Of a stretch of 6,546 nt of DNA, positions 5,527-6,546 are shown piece after piece. Numbering within the stretch: position 1 is the first letter of the stretch; every line of letters starts with the position of its first letter. The position numbers and the translations under genes were made by a program. Under the pieces are notes generated by a model. That model was not told the DNA's origin. It was given only the letters and a program-made list of their open reading frames with translations, and searched no databases. This stretch comes from an uncultured Ruminococcus sp. (GTDB lineage Bacteria; Bacillota; Clostridia; Oscillospirales; Ruminococcaceae). The stretch is taken from positions 1 to 6,546 of the forward strand of contig CALGTT010000035.1 of NCBI GenBank assembly GCA_937901485.1, written 5' to 3'.

Positions 5527-6047
5527 CAGAGTATCCTTTCGTACAGCGCAAACGCCGGAATCCCGTCAATATTACGCAGAAGATCACGCTCACCGGCGAA
5601 TACAAAGCCCATCTTTTCATAGAGCCGCCTTGCCGGATGGTTGTCCGGTACGACATCGAGCCGCACTGCCGGAAAACCGCGCTCTTTTGCCGTTTGCAGG
5701 CAGAATTCCACCATCTGCCGCGCAATGCCCCGACCGTAGGCATCGGGAGAAACCGCGAGCGCGTGCACGACCATGTAGTCCCCCTCGTTCAGCGCGATCT
5801 GCCAGTCACCGCGTTCGTACGCGCCTTCGGGATCGTTGTTCAGCACAAAGCCCCCGACAGCCCTGTCCCCGTCCATGCAGAGGTACTGACTGCCCTTTCC
5901 GATCGCCGCGCGGATGCTCTCACGCGCCGGATATGTCCCGTGCGTCCATTTCGGATAGTTGATGTGCGCGGCGAGATATGCCGTCACTGCATCATAAAAT
6001 GCTGCCGCCGTGTCCAGATGTTCCGTTGTGCAGTGAATGATTTCCAT
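5526..6047 (-). CDS. GNAT-family N-acetyltransferase
   Basis: A 173-aa single-domain acetyltransferase that would move an acetyl group from acetyl-CoA to an amine of an unknown acceptor. The acetyl-CoA pyrophosphate loop is in motif A, VHALAVSPDAYGRGIARQMV (94-113), where GRGIA is the R/Q-x-x-G-x-G/A element with Tyr replacing the usual first Arg/Gln. Motif B follows with RLDVVPDNHPARRLYEKMGF (129-148), ending in the common YEKMGF helix-strand turn. The start ATG (6047-6045) has AGGAGG (6061-6056), 8 nt upstream, lying inside the last codons of the alpha-galactosidase, and the gap between the two genes is 3 nt. The specificity could be a small molecule or a protein N-terminus; RimI-like length alone does not decide it. 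Confidence 0.93.
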   Translation of the reverse strand: MEIIHCTTEHLDTAAAFYDAVTAYLAAHINYPKWTHGTYPARESIRAAIGKGSQYLCMDGDRAVGGFVLNNDPEGAYERGDWQIALNEGDYMVVHALAVSPDAYGRGIARQMVEFCLQTAKERGFPAVRLDVVPDNHPARRLYEKMGFVFAGERDLLRNIDGIPAFALYERIL

Positions 6048-6050
6048 GTG

Positions 6051-6546
6051 CTATGCCTCCTGTATTGCGTCTAAGAAAATGAGCTGTGAATCAAAATCGG
6101 ACGAAACTCTGCACCCCTCCATCCGCTCACCGGCGGAGGAATCCGAGATCAGCAGACCGAAGTGCATCAGCTCGTCACCGTATGCGTCATACTTATTGTC
6201 GCCGCCCGAAATGCGGTAGCAAAGGCTTGCGTCCAGCCCCGCAAGCTGCACCTTCCGGAACGGGGAAAGCGGACGGTTCAGCGTCTTGTATACGCCGCAG
6301 ACTGCCTGCCGCCGATCCTCGGACACTGCCATCCAGACCGCTTCGTTCGTGCCGAACGGACTTTGCAGGCGGTAGAATGTCCCGAACTGGAACAGCCGGC
6401 GGTGCTGCTTGTAGAATGCGATCTGTGCTTTGATCTGCAAAAGCTCCTCCTCCGGCAGCCAGTAGGGGTTCAGCTCATAGCCGAACGCCCCGAAAAACGC
6501 CGTATTTGCGCGGGTATGCAGAGGTGTGCGGCGGTTGGTCAGCCAG
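6051..6546 (-). CDS. Alpha-galactosidase (GH36), C-terminal part, 5' end outside window
   Basis: An open frame runs from the right edge to a TAG at 6053-6051, giving 164 residues. It begins WLTNRRTPLHTRANTAFFG, then FGYELNPYWLPEEEL, QIAFYKQHRRLFQFGTFYRL and ends FLDAIQEA. The HTR-x(5)-FFG-x-FGYE block and the FYK-x-HR-x-LFQ-GTFYRL block are characteristic of the end of the (beta/alpha)8 barrel and the start of the C-terminal beta domain in GH36 alpha-galactosidases, which hydrolyse alpha-1,6-galactosides such as raffinose and melibiose. The catalytic aspartates lie upstream outside the window; a complete enzyme is usually around 730 aa. It shows no break in the visible part. It is the promoter-proximal visible gene of the minus-strand operon. 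No signal peptide can be judged because the N-terminus is missing. Confidence 0.92.
   Translation of the reverse strand, partial: WLTNRRTPLHTRANTAFFGAFGYELNPYWLPEEELLQIKAQIAFYKQHRRLFQFGTFYRLQSPFGTNEAVWMAVSEDRRQAVCGVYKTLNRPLSPFRKVQLAGLDASLCYRISGGDNKYDAYGDELMHFGLLISDSSAGERMEGCRVSSDFDSQLIFLDAIQEA

Noticed and set aside
6051..6440. The alpha-galactosidase fragment as a separate 129-aa gene starting at 6440
   Set aside because: The start would be a TTG inside a continuous frame that extends to the window edge with GH36-like sequence.
1..6546. CRISPR array, tRNA/rRNA, insertion sequence, phage or defence system
   Set aside because: No spaced direct repeats, cloverleaf, transposase, terminal repeats or defence-type domains were seen in any frame.

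Overview
The window reads as chromosomal DNA of a low-GC-lineage Gram-positive Clostridia member. A gut Ruminococcaceae/Oscillospiraceae-type genome (for example Ruminococcus-like) is my best inference. The basis is strong AGGAGG-like ribosome binding sites, sigma-A promoters with extended -10 boxes, GC-rich codon use in coding DNA next to very A/T-rich intergenic DNA, and the look of the proteins. No taxonomic search was possible.

Layout. Positions 1-332 hold no conventional gene. There is a terminator-like hairpin at the left edge (33-56), presumably closing a gene outside the window. It is followed by three helically phased A-tracts, a 10-bp inverted repeat, a strong extended -10 promoter (171-199), and a leader of about 125 nt containing a terminator-like hairpin with a U7 tail and a short overlapping ORF. 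Positions 333-3554 (+) encode full-length carB, the large subunit of carbamoyl-phosphate synthase (1073 aa), closed by a very good intrinsic terminator (3566-3599). carB therefore looks monocistronic; carA is not beside it in the window.

Immediately downstream is a perfect-consensus promoter (TTGACA-17-TATAAT with TG) overlapped by an imperfect dyad. It drives an AT-richer gene for an unrecognised 152-aa Cys-containing protein (3674-4132), probably followed in the same transcript by a 183-aa flavodoxin-fold protein with a four-cysteine Fe-S-type motif (4197-4748).

The right part is on the minus strand, read right to left. It has the 3' end of a GH36 alpha-galactosidase (entering from beyond 6546), a GNAT N-acetyltransferase (6047-5526) and a COG3315/LCM-type SAM methyltransferase (5526-4714). 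Junctions of 3 nt and a 1-nt TGATG overlap make this a tight operon. Its last gene converges on, and overlaps by 35 nt, the flavodoxin-type gene.

How the genes work together: carB supplies carbamoyl phosphate for pyrimidines and arginine. The two-gene + strand unit may be a small redox or stress unit (inference). The minus-strand unit couples sugar hydrolysis to two small transferases of unknown substrate, probably by simple co-transcription. I see no CRISPR array, tRNA, rRNA, insertion sequence or phage genes, and no convincing novel multi-gene system. The most interesting material is regulatory: the carB leader, and the promoter/operator region at 3606-3660.
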